A program made the translations under genes and the position numbers. This document shows positions 27,101 through 37,768 of a stretch of DNA of 64,000 nucleotides, piece by piece. The stretch lies in the NCBI RefSeq assembly GCF_022458985.1, contig NC_061789.1, positions 3,513,501 to 3,577,500 of the forward strand, read 5' to 3'. How positions within the stretch are numbered: the first letter of the stretch is position 1; each line of letters starts with the position of its first letter. A model generated the notes under the pieces. The model was not told the DNA's origin, ran no database searches, and saw nothing but the letters and a program-made list of their open reading frames with translations. This stretch comes from Mugil cephalus. Taxonomy: Eukaryota > Chordata > Actinopteri > Mugiliformes > Mugilidae.

Positions 27101-30100
27101 GGCGCCGTATTAACCTGCTGAAAAGACACATATCGCCCCCTAGTGTGGAGGAGGAGGACATGTTCCCGTCAATTATTCCATTTTCTCCGTTACATATAAA
27201 TTGGGACAAGGACAGAAAGTTGAATTTGAGGGCATAGCTCCATTGAGCTGTGCATGTTATTTTTAACCGCAAAGGTGGTGTTTCTGTTGAGGTCTTCACT
27301 TCATGTGACCCTTCTGATGATTTACTGGACACGAGCGGCTTAGAGTGATGTAAGAGGAGACGGTGTCTTTTTGTCGGGTGTTTGTTGTCAACAGGAAAGG
27401 AACTGAACTGAACATTTTTGTTTACTTTGTTGAACCAGCAATGATGGCAACATGAACACGTGTATTCTAACTTTGAGAAGTGTCCAGAGTGCTACCTTCC
27501 AGACGATTTCCGCCACACTTCCTAATTACCAATAAGATTTTTTATTGATCTGCTAAAGGTTGATCGTCCACGTAATAGTGTAACGTTAATGTAAATCTAG
27601 TGCATAACCCGTATTTATACTGATAATGTGCAATAACTCACATTTATTTTCATATACTTGTACATATTTTCTTATATATTATTATACTCTGGACTCACTT
27701 TGGTGCAGCACCCAATATTTAATGTTATTATAGAGCAACCACTCAGAAAACACAGGTTCACTTAAACTTGAACATATTGTTATAAATGTTTCTTATAGTT
27801 TTTACACTGATGCGTGTATTTTTACTATAATTGTCCACTTACTCTTACTTATTCTTATTGCCTACATTCCTCTTTGTTCTGAACACTGGTTCACTTTGAG
27901 CAGGAGCTGCTGTAATGAAAAGTAAACTCCCCCTGGGATCAGTGAAGTGATTCTGATTTAGTGTTATAGGTTTAAATGTGCAGAAACAAACCACTGGAAT
28001 GCAGCACTGCCATGCTAGCCATTAGCATCGCCATTAGCAGATTAGGACACAATAAAAGACCAAATCAGACCAAAGACTGACACTTTTAGGTGAAAAAGTG
28101 GGCGGATCTTTTCCGTTTAGATGCTCGTGCGTGTCTGTTGTGCTGCTGTTGGAATCTGTTACTTACTTACTGGGATTTTATTTAAAGAATTCAAACCCTT
28201 TTTCTAAACTCGTGTTGCACACAGATTTGACACAAATTTGATCATTTTTGTCTTTCTCTTTAGGAGTGTTACGATAATAAACCCAGAGTCATCAGTAAGC
28301 GCAGCAGAGCCAATCCCACCACCTGCTCCAACACGGATGTTCATCACAACTTCGATGCCAATAAGTGAGTGTGTTTATAAAACAAACGGATCACAGCGAA
28401 TCCCGCCGTCTCGTTAGCTCATGTGTCTTCTCTTTGTCTCCCTCAGGTGTTTGGCCTTTGTGGTGAGCACCTTTAATGTGAACTACAGCAAGGTTCGTCC
28501 GCTGAGCGTCCTCTGCCTCTTGGATTTGTGCCGTAAAGCGATCCGGTACGGCTGCCAGTGGGAGGACGAATGCAACTACGCTCATTCAATCATAGAGCTC
28601 AAAACCTGGAGGGTGCAGCGAGACACAGGTGAAACCCCATCACGCACAGTATTTTATAGCCGGGGATTTTGGAAGATGAAAGCTGTTTTGTTTGAGGGTT
28701 AAATGCTAATCGTATAAGACCAGAACTGAACGCTATGGAGGAGATGGAGGAGACCAAAACAGAGCTACAAGGAGGATTTTTGGCATCATTGATGGAAATA
28801 GATTCATATTTTAATGGGCAAACAATGATAATTGTTATATACATTGTGGGTTTATTCATCTTCTTTAGCTGAAATCAACATTTTCAGTAACAAAATAGTA
28901 TTTTGTTTTTGTTTTCCGCAGGTATCAGCCCAGATGAAATTGTTAAAATATCCACAAAGCATCTTGAGACAGAGGAGCAAAACTCAAGCAAACAGAAAGG
29001 AAACAGAGTAAGAAATCTTTTATGGACACCGTGCAACGTTTTTCTGTGATTAAATAACTCAGCTAGCGTTTATTTTTACCCAGTTGTCCTCTGGGGGGGA
29101 CTGGAGCAAACCAAAAGGAGCAGAGGGAGGAAGAAGAGGCGGCGGGAAGACACTAAACATGAATATGAAGTTCGCCTGCGCTCAGTGTTGGCGGGACGGA
29201 CTCATCAGTGAACCAGATAAAACCCTCAAGTATTGCTCAGCCAAAGCCCGACACATGTGAGCAGAAATTCTAATATGTGCATGTTTTTTAGTACGGTTGG
29301 GATTTTAATGTGTTAATTACGATGATATAATAATAATTAATTACAAAAAAAAAAATTAATGCATTTAATTGCATTCCAAACAACGCGGAACATTTGTCAG
29401 TGCACGATTTCCTGGTACACCGATTACACTGATGCACACGCCAGAGCGCGGCTAACGGCTAACGGCTAATAGCTAACAGCTACCAGCTACCAAAAAGGGA
29501 GGAATCAGATGAAAGCGCTTTGCTAGGACTAATGGAAGGCAAATTTAAAGTAAAAAAAAAACAACAACAACTGATAAAAGCGTGCATTTTCTGTTCAAAT
29601 TGTGCAAAACAACAGTGGGGACCCCTAGTGGGTCTGCAGAGGTACTGCAGTGGGGTCTCAAAATCTTTGGTTGATGGGACATTTTTCATATATTAATTTC
29701 CCGCCACAGATTTTGTTTAAATACACATTAACATGAATCCAACATATTTCAGTAAAGTTATAGTTGGATAGATGATAATAATTGAAATAAAAAAATACTT
29801 CTTTTTAACCCTTTTTTTTGGGAAAATATTGTTATGTGGGTTAAAATGCGATTAATCGAGATCAATTAATTACCTCTAATTAATTTTATTACATTTTTTA
29901 ATCGAGTCCCATCCATTGTATTTTCTTCTTTTCTGTTTCTTCTTAAGTAACCAGATCTTTTTTTTTAGAGAAATATATTCACAAACCCAACAAATACCTC
30001 ACATATATCTAACCTCCTCCTCTTGTGTTGTCACCTTCAGGTGGACCAAAGAGAGACGAGTGCTGCTGGTCAAGTCTCCAGAGAGAAGTAAATGGGTTCA

Positions 30101-33100
30101 GGTCCGACCGCTGCCACATGCCAAGAACTTCCCTTTATACTATGATGTAGGTGTTTGTCCTCATCCATATATATATATATATATATATATGTATATCATA
30201 TATATCCCACACTGATGAACAAAGGCCTTAACTAATCTTTTTAACATTTGTCTCATTAACTTTTATTTATTTTGTCAATCAATCAGCTGCTTCAAAGATG
30301 AAATGTGCAGGCAGCCAAACATGGTTTAACCATTTATGGTAAAACAACATAATGAGGTTTAGAAGCAGGTGGTTTTCATTCAGCCAATCAGAGAAGATCA
30401 AGGAAACATCCTCAGGTCTAATCAGGGTCTAATGTGGTCTACGAGGTCCACGTCTGCATGAACTCTGGTCTAATGTCGTCTAATGTTGAGTATCTGAATC
30501 AGGTCTTAAGCCACTGAAGGACGAGGAAACACGTATGTTAAATTCATTAATCTTGATCGTCTCCATGAAAAGTTTCCATGTTAGCATTCCTGTTAGCATA
30601 CATGTTACCATCCGTCTATTAGCATCCGTGTTAGCATTCATCCCTTTCCCCGTTAGCATTCATCTGTTAACAACTGTGTTAGCATCCGTCTATTGGCATC
30701 CGTCTATTAGCATCCGTGTTAGCATTCATCTGTTAGCATCCGTCTTTTAGCATCCGTGATAGCTTCTGTCTGTTAGCATCCGTGTTAGCATCCGTCTATT
30801 AGCATCCGTGTTAGCATTCATCCCTTTCCCCGTTAGCATTAATCTGTTAACAACTGTGTTAGCATCCGTCTATTGGCATCCGTGTTAGCATTCATCTGTT
30901 AGCATCCGTCTTTTAGCATCGGTGTTAGCATTCATCTGTTAGCATCCGTGTTAGCATCCGTCTATTAGCATCCGTGTTAGCATCCGTCTATTAGCATCCG
31001 TGTTAGCATTCGTCTGTTAGCATCCGTGTTAGCATCTGTCTATTAGAATCCGCGTTAGCATTTATCTGTCAGCATCTGTGTTAGCATCCGTCTATTGGCA
31101 TCCGAGTTAGCATTCATCCGTTTTAGCATCTGTGTAGGCATTCATCTGTTAGCATCCGTCTTTTAGCATCCGTGTTAGCAGTCACCTGTTAGCATCCGTC
31201 TTTTAGCATCCGTGTTAGCAGTCACCTGTTAGCATCCGTCTTTTAGCATCCGTGTTAGCATTACTCTGTTAGCATCCGTCTTTTAGCATCCGTGTTAGCA
31301 TTAATCTGTTAGCATCCGTCTTTTAGCATCCGTGTTAGCATTAATCTGTTAGCATCCGTCTTTTAGCATCCGTCACAGGTGACTACAGCTCCTTAATGTC
31401 AGTGCCCATTGAAAGATGATCATATGTCTGATTATCTCTGGTCGTGGGTTTGATTCCCATGTTGACAGAGACGGTTCCCCCGGCAGTAGCCCCCCCCCCG
31501 GCCCTTTCAAAATTTCCCAGAGGGAATTTTCTAGTTAATTTATTTTAATTCTTCCTCCATGACAGATGTGCGCCCAGATTCGGGACAAGAAGAAATGCAA
31601 CTACTCAGGAAACTGCACATTTGCTCACAGCGAGGAGGAGAGAGAAATGTGGATGTATATGAAGAACCACGACTGTGAGTTGAGGAAATTAAAATAATAA
31701 GAGAACATATGTATTAATATGTATTAGTGCAACCTGCAGATTCTTCTTTGGAGATTTTACGAGCTCTTGTATCTGGGCCTGTAGTGCGGGAAATGCAGCA
31801 GATGTACGACATGTGGTTGACTTTAACCGGACACAAGCGCCAAACAAACGGAGCCGTGAGCTCTCAGCCGGTCCCGGAGGAGAAAGGCATCGTGATGCCG
31901 ACCGACTACGCTGAACCGATGGTGGGTTTGTCGCCTCCTTTTGAAAGTACGTGCTAGGTTTGTGTCCTCTGTGAGACGACATGTAACTCTTCCCTGTCTG
32001 TGTTTCAGACCGGCTTCCACTGTCGTCTCTGCGGGAAACACAGCAACAGCGAGCGGCAGTGGCAGCAGCACATTTCCTCCGAGAAGCACAAGGACCGAGT
32101 GTTCAGCTGTGAGGGGGAAGACGAGGCTCTGACCTGGAGCTACCGCTTCCCCGGAGCTCGCTTCGAACTCTGCCCCCGGTGAGAAGATGAATAAATGAAT
32201 AGATAAATAAATACATAAATGTTGAGCTGAAAGGTTTCTCTCTCGTTTAAAAGTTGTACTTGCAGCAAGGAGTCGATACTAAAGCATAGAATAGAATTTA
32301 TTGACAACAGTGAGGTTGCATTCACTTTTATACAGTTAGATCCTCCCTAGAAAACACAGAGACGCTTTGTTGGAATTCAGCTCGTCACAACAAAGGAGCT
32401 GGTTGCATCTGGGCCTTATCTGTGGGACCTTTCCTCTACTATTTAATACTCTTAAGATAAGAGAGAACATATTTTTCCAACAGCGGGGTACATCCAGGTC
32501 ATTAGGGATGTTTACACCGGGTTAGTTTTACCTGTGGTTCATATATTACCCTCCTACGTCTGAGGTTCATGTGGCGCATTCACACGGGATAAACAAACTA
32601 AATGCGTTTTACTCTAATTTAATTTATGGTTTATTTGTTGTGGCTCTGCTACTTCCCGCCTCACTCCACTGCTGCTGCTAATTACTTTGCAAATTCTAAT
32701 AGATGATAAAAACATTTTTTTATATATATATACTATTGATCTCGTCAGGTCCTGTCAGTATTTAAATAAGCTCCACATTTAACAATGGACACATGAATGA
32801 TTGATTTAATGGTTTCATCCATGTAAACTGGAGAATAGTTCAGCGACATCTTGTTTCTTTAAAATCTGTCCAAACTTTTAATTATAGCACATCCTTCATA
32901 TTCATTCCATCCAATTTATTTATTATTATTATTTTTTTGTTTGTTTGTTTTGCACTATTCCACTCAGGGGTTTCACCAGCCACTTTATATCGTCATGTGC
33001 AATGTCACGTTACTCTTTTTACTCTACTTTGTATATATGTTACATATTTTTTCCTCCTTTTTAAAATTTTAACATTTGCACAGTTTATGTTGCATCATGG

Positions 33101-33629
33101 GCCTTTGTGGGAGTTAATTTCCACCCTGTATTTGTGTTGCACATGTCAGAACTGACAATGAAGTTCACTGTGACATGATAATTCTTCATTATTACAAGTT
33201 ACTGGTAAAACTAGTCCCATGCGAACAGGGCAGGGCGAACACAGACAGACAATCCATTCACACTCCTACGGCCAATTTAGAATCAACAATGAACCTAACG
33301 AGCACTTTTACTCCAGAGGAAGCCGGAGAACCTGGAGAGAACCCGTGCAGACACAGGGAGAACGTGCCAGCTCAAGGGTAGAACAGTTACGTGTTATTTT
33401 ATTGGGAAATAACGATTTTTTTTTTTGCTTGCACAGGTTGAGCGATGGGTCGGCTGACGGATGTCCTGAACGAATGAGCTGTGACTACGCCCACAGTCCG
33501 GAGGAGCTGCAGGAGTGGAGAGAAAGACGAGATTTTCTGCGACGCAAGTTAGCCCGAGCCAGAGACGACATGCTCATCATGCCCGAGCAGTCGGACTTTG
33601 GGAAGTACAACTTTTTACTTCAGGACTGA
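15163..33629 (+). CDS. zc3h7b: Zinc finger CCCH-type TPR protein Zc3h7b (RoXaN)
   Basis: Twenty-one coding exons join in frame to 1043 aa: 15163-15221, 15359-15395, 17181-17378, 20312-20470, 20966-21046, 21201-21258, 21338-21504, 22855-23455, 24040-24092, 24175-24268, 25809-25970, 26139-26344, 28264-28364, 28447-28628, 28922-29007, 29084-29256, 30041-30146, 31566-31674, 31785-31921, 32009-32178, 33437-33629. Residues ~33-178 are TPR repeats. The large exon 8 is Pro/Ser-rich with repeated LDSLD/LDDLD motifs and eight Ala. Zinc fingers: C555-x8-C-x5-C-x3-Y574, C687-x7-C-x5-C-x3-H705, C843-x8-C-x5-C-x3-H862, C2H2 C928/C931/H944/H950, and C978-x10-C-x5-C-x3-H999. In mammals this RNA-binding protein was found as a partner of rotavirus NSP3 and associates with the eIF4G translation machinery. 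Position between rangap1 and tef favours the 7b over the 7a paralogue. Confidence 0.95.
15740..16880. repeat. Local multi-copy repeat in zc3h7b intron 2
   Basis: Related blocks with TAAAAGGCCCAAGA, AGATCAGACAAATTAG, CCAAAAGTGCCC and AGGAACTTTT recur. Anchors lie near 15813, 16188, 16329 and 16753, so the copies are partial and 375-425 bp apart. This looks like tandem duplication of one element. No intact coding sequence is present. Confidence 0.75.
16885..17015. repeat. (CACTCATC/CACTCATT)n microsatellite
   Basis: A near-perfect 4/8 bp repeat of CACTCATT and CACTCATC, about 130 bp, in zc3h7b intron 2 just upstream of exon 3. Confidence 0.95.
18200..19130 (+). mobile_element. L2-like LINE 3' end, degraded
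   Basis: Broken plus-strand text matches the C-terminal reverse-transcriptase region of fish L2-type LINEs: an ADDIHIYLPIK box (the catalytic ADD motif), then SDLKLDKQ, VKTS..RLLAKVRNYLP, SLHWLSV and RALRSPDQLLLAVPRSR. It ends with the LINE-like tail AATAAACTTTGACTTGACTT. It is frameshifted, 5'-truncated and dead. It sits in zc3h7b intron 3 in sense orientation. Confidence 0.85.
19540..19620 (+). mobile_element. Short LINE-type 3' tail
   Basis: The sequence ends GTATAAATAAAGTTTGATTG, the typical 3' tail of 5'-truncated fish LINEs, close behind the larger L2-like relic. The 5' boundary is uncertain. Confidence 0.5.
20530..20923. mobile_element. hAT-like MITE, 394 bp
   Basis: The ends read TATGGATGGGTACTGATACC and, reverse-complemented, CAGGGATGGGTATGGTTCAG. 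Flanking 8-mers CTCGTAGC (20522-20529) and CTCATAGC (20924-20931) differ at one base, which fits an 8 bp target-site duplication. It inserted in zc3h7b intron 4 and ends about 43 bp before exon 5. Confidence 0.75.
24425..24570 (+). repeat. Dispersed repeat copy A (CAATCAAACTTTATTTATA type)
   Basis: It begins with tandem AATC units then AAACTTTATTTATAGAGC, CATACAAATGATGCA, AAGTGCTTTACA and GAAACACTACAG. The same series of motifs occurs at 63765-63925. This is a common fish interspersed repeat end, here in zc3h7b intron 10. Confidence 0.7.
25160..25315 (-). repeat. Inverted repeat arm A in zc3h7b intron 10
   Basis: The reverse complement of this segment is nearly identical to 30533-30690. It includes CATTAATCTTGATCGTCTCC, CATGAAAAGTTTCCATG and CATCCCTTTCCCCGTTAGCA. 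It carries a few TTAGCAT minisatellite units at one side. Confidence 0.9.
26755..27215. repeat. Dispersed repeat, zc3h7b intron 12 copy
   Basis: Motifs in order: CTTAATCCGACTTTAACTGG, then a diverged middle, then AAAAGACACATATCGCCCCC, TAGTGTGGAGGAGGAGGA and TTTTCTCCGTTACATA. The same series, in the same orientation, occurs at about 43785-44240 in the tef gene. It is probably a non-autonomous DNA element; the ends were not resolved. Confidence 0.75.
30533..30690 (+). repeat. Inverted repeat arm B in zc3h7b intron 17
   Basis: Nearly identical to the reverse complement of 25160-25315, and continuous on its right with the TTAGCAT minisatellite. The two arms lie 5.2 kb apart in one gene. Confidence 0.9.
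30580..31375. repeat. TTAGCAT minisatellite in zc3h7b intron 17
   Basis: About 0.8 kb of GTTAGCATCCGTCTATTAGC variants. The right third becomes regular, with a ~48 bp unit combining GTTAGCATCCGTCTTTTAGC and a GTTAGCA(G/T)TCACCT-like half. Confidence 0.95.
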
Positions 33630-33968
33630 GAACTATTCGAGCCATTTCTTTTTTTTTCTCACTGCCAAAGAGTATCAAGGATTTTCAAAACAAAATCTTC
33701 ACAGTATCTGTTCATACCGTTTGCCAAATATCAATTTTATTTGCTTTCCCAAAAAAAAATGTGTGGTTATATTAATGGAGTTCTGGTGTTTTAGTTTGTG
33801 TGGAGCAACGTTTATTGGTCCTGTCCTGTAAAATAAGACTCATGCAGACACAAACTCAGCTCATAAAAGATTCATATCAAACCACACATCCAGCTTTTAG
33901 TTTTGTTAGTTTCTGTTTTGTTTGAGCCGAGATAATCATGTAAGAAATGTTCAAATCGTGAACCGCCG

Positions 33969-33974
33969 AATAAA
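33969..33974 (+). terminator. zc3h7b polyadenylation signal
   Basis: Canonical AATAAA 340 bases after the stop codon. It is the best candidate for the end of the zc3h7b mRNA; the cleavage site itself cannot be seen. Confidence 0.65.
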
Positions 33975-34894
33975 ATTCTTCACATGACAGAGTTCTGTTT
34001 TTCTACTGATGCTATGTTTAAGCTTAGTTACACTATTCAGCCATAACATTATGACCATCGTCATCAAAAACAGTCCTCCTCTCGACCTCTGATGATCTGC
34101 TACGGTTTCTGGTGCAAAGATGTTAGCGGCTAGCTAGCTAGCTGTCAGGAAACATCCATGAGCAGGTCCCCAGCATGTCCCCCTCCCGCCTGTCTGAGGT
34201 CCCAAAAGAACCCAGAGACTCTTGAACTATTATTGTTTTATTAAAAGTGTGTTTAAAGGGTTCACTTACTTTTGCAACTCACAGATATGTTTTATCGTCT
34301 CATTTTCAGATAGACAAATGCACAAGTATAATATTTGTGTTTCATGCATATTATTGAGTTCTCTTTGTCTACTTTCAGGTCTTCCACAGATGGTTTGATT
34401 CATTTTTATGTAGGCAATTTTTAAAATGTGTTATGTTTTTCATAGCATCCGTATTGGCAAATTATATTTTTAAGATTCAAGATTCTTTATTGTCACATAT
34501 ATCCATAACAATAAAGCATAACTACCAGCACTAAAATTCCTGGAGCATGGAGCCCACTTTGACTTCACCGAAGCAAAATACAATAAATAAAATACAATAC
34601 AGTAAAATAAAATATATATATGGCAAATTTAGATACATATCTAAAATATAAAGAAACAGAATAAAAATTTAAAGATTTTTTTCCATGTGTGTATGTTGCA
34701 GTTCAACAAGTATTTTATTTTTATTATTATTATTATTTTATTTTTATTTTATTTTTTATTTTATGTGTATTTCTGCTTCAAGTGTGATTTATTTTTTCTA
34801 CTTTTGTTGGCAATTGAGTGTTGACATTTTTGCCTTTGTGGTGTAGTTTTCAATATGGCCGCTAGGTGCCGCCTACTGTGTCCACTGTGTCTCA

Positions 34895-35060
34895 CACGTG
34901 CTGCCGTTTGATTGTTTTCATTTCACAGAGCCCGCCCCTTTCCCCTCTGCGCCAATCAGAGCGCAGAGGTCCGGCCGCCTGCTCTCTGATTGGCTCCGTG
35001 AAGTGATTGACGTGCGGGGGCTGAACGGTCAGCCAGTCAGCGCGGTGCAGGGGGCGTGGC
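34895..35060 (+). promoter_or_regulatory. tef: tef upstream promoter (exon 1b)
   Basis: This GC-rich block contains one CACGTG E-box (34895-34900), a CCGCCC GC-box (~34932), two CCAAT boxes in opposite orientation (34952-34956 plus, 34989-34993 minus), a TGACGTG half-CRE (35008-35014) and a GGGGGCGTGGC GC-box near 35050. No TATA box is seen. It lies 170-340 bp before the exon 1b ATG. Confidence 0.65.
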
Positions 35061-35232
35061 CTATTGTAACAGGGTTTGTTTGGACGGTTTGGACACATGC
35101 AGGAGTCCCCGTGATACGAAGTTGCTAAAAGTGACAGAAGTCAGCGGCGGAGAGGAAAACCCGAAACCACAAACAGCTCGTTACTCATTTGGACTCGAGT
35201 TTATTTCGGAGGAACGAGTCATTTTATTCATC

Positions 35233-37737
35233 ATGTCAAGAGCGAACCAAATCTTCACCGGAGATATGAGCGACGTTCCTGATTTCCTTAAATCCCTGGC
35301 GGAGTATCCCTTCTCAGCCTTCGATGACATAGGTAAGATTATGGAAATATATGTTTATTTAAGCTACAACACCTCATTTCAAACTTTTAAAACATGTCAT
35401 TTGTTATAATCTGTAACCTCTTACAGTCAGTAAGTTAGGTCAATAAGTATGGAAGTTATTTAAGGACTAGAGAATAGTTGGTAATTTTTACTCCAGCAAA
35501 AAAAAAAAAAAAAAAAAAAGGCTGAAAGTACATAAAGTACTATGTAAGGACTTTTTTTTGTCTCGTATAACCCAACCCTAAAACGTTTCATATACACTGT
35601 CTTTGTTATTATAAACTGTAATGTACGGCAGTAAGTCAGGCTAGAGTCCAAAAACATTATGTACGGAGGCTATTTTATGACTTTTTTCGAATAATACTTT
35701 TATTTAATCGCAAAACCAAGCTTCACATTTTTGATAAACACTGCATTTGTTAATACACCCACTAATATATATGATATGTGTCAGTAAATAAAGTTTAAGG
35801 ATTTTTTTTTTTAAAGAATATTTTGTGTATTTTTATCCTCAAACCACGAAACCAAGGTTAAAATTTTTCATAAACACTGCTTTTATTATATTATTAAATG
35901 TACAGTCATGTCATGTGCTCACATTTAAGTATGGAAACCACTTAAGGACTTTTTTTAATTGCTTTAGTATGCATTACACTAATGTTATTTGGCTAATAAT
36001 TGCAAAAGTAAGAGTCTTGCTGTAACTCTTTCTGTCCTTCATGACATTATAATTTTGTTTGCTGCTTTTTATGTTGTTTTATATTATACATGGAAATGTT
36101 TTACTTTGCTGGTGTATGCAAAGCGAAGTGAGTTGGATAAAACTACACTAATAGTTTTAGACGAGTCAAACCCCGATTGCATTAGTCTGAGGTAAACGAC
36201 GCATCAGATGATGTTTGTTTTAGAAATGCACTGAGTCAAAAGTGTCTCCATTCTGTCAGCAACTGATGCAATAACACTGAAACAGTTCTCACTTGGGGCT
36301 TCATCACACTCTTGCTGTCCTGCTGTAGATTATTTTGTTTTCACTCTATATTGATATGTAGCAGTCAGCTGGTACAGACAAGAAACACGAAGAAGGCGTG
36401 AAGGCGTGAGAGGGAATGTCGTGTATGCAACAAAGGTCTTTGGCTAAAATAGAACTTGACCCTTTGGATCATGTTGCTCATTTGAATAGTTTGTTTTCTT
36501 CACCTCCTGTCACATGTCTTTATGCACTTGTCTGGGAATGGCAAAAAACACGCCTGGATTTTCTCAGGGCAATGTCTGCAGGGACTATAATATATTCTGG
36601 CATAAGGCACAATCCAAATATAACTCCACTTGCGACCAGATAAATCACTATAGTGGCCTTGTTTGCTGATTTCAACAGATATTCAGTTATTATTATTAAT
36701 TGCCATCCCTATGGCAACGGATACTCAGACAGGGAGTCTAGCAGTGTAACGATGATGCAAAGCCCAGAGGATATCATGGAAATCTTAAACCTGCAGGGAG
36801 TCCAGAAAGATGAAACAAGAGCAACTGGACTTGTCGGGTTTTGAAGATGTTTCCAAGTATATTTAGTTACACTTCTGTCCAACAAAACAGAAAGTCCCTT
36901 CCAAACAATTGGACTGGCCTGGTAGATGTTTGCTAAAGTATAATCAGTGTCCAGGTGGTTTGGCTTCCAGGCGAGTATGTACCAGCTGTCTGCTTTCTGT
37001 AGCCTTTGTGGGGTATTCAAGTGCAACGTTTTGGTCCAGATCCTGTGAACAAAAAGGCTTCTTTTTCATTTACCTCAGGCTGTATTTGCAGATTGATCAG
37101 TGGAACATGCAGCTGTGTTTCACCAGCATACAACTAAAAAATCAGTACTGATTTTTTTTTGAAGGATAGAGCCCATTGATAGTCTGTAAATGGAAAATCA
37201 AATAGGACCTCGATGTGACCCCTGTGGGACACCACTGGAGGTTGCACTGTGAGGTTTACACAATTTAACCAGTGATACTAATATCACAGAAGAAGGATAT
37301 GGATGTCCTTCATACTAAAATAGATTTTTTAGTAGTAGTATTCATAAAAGCTTTTTGTTTTTCTAGAAACCTTGACTTCCTGTTACTTATTCCTGGAAGC
37401 AGATACCGGCGAATCAACATGTTCTACTCAAAGTGACATATTAAGATTAGTCAATGTCATTGCTATCTTAGATCTATAAACACTGAAATGTATTTATGTA
37501 GGGTGTAGGAGAGAACAGAAAGATTAAGATTAACAGCTTTTACTCATGCTATGATCGACTCCCTTGACACTCATTGGGTTCACGAGTTACTTCATTCCAA
37601 TATAACAACCTGCACTAAATCTTCCTGATTTGTTGATTCAGCTGGACAATCATTTTGGAGGATGGAGTTTGTCGTGCTGTCAAACTGGATTTAATTAAAA
37701 GTGTTTCTGTTATTTAGCATTTATTTAGTCCACTGAT

Positions 37738-37768
<31 letters not shown>

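Larger units (their letters stand above)
33630..35232. other. zc3h7b 3'UTR and tef upstream promoter region
   Basis: After the zc3h7b stop comes an A/T-rich 3'UTR with AATAAA at 33969-33974. Next come fragments of common fish repeats (a CAGCCATAACATTATGACCA motif near 34038 and a CAAGATTCTTTATTGTCAC motif near 34478), AT-rich sequence, then the GC-rich tef promoter from about 34880. No other coding sequence was found. Confidence 0.6.

Noticed and set aside
30535-30750. Open frame shared with the minus strand near 25.0-25.3 kb
   Set aside because: The shared peptide is only the inverted repeat and minisatellite read in frame, not a protein family.
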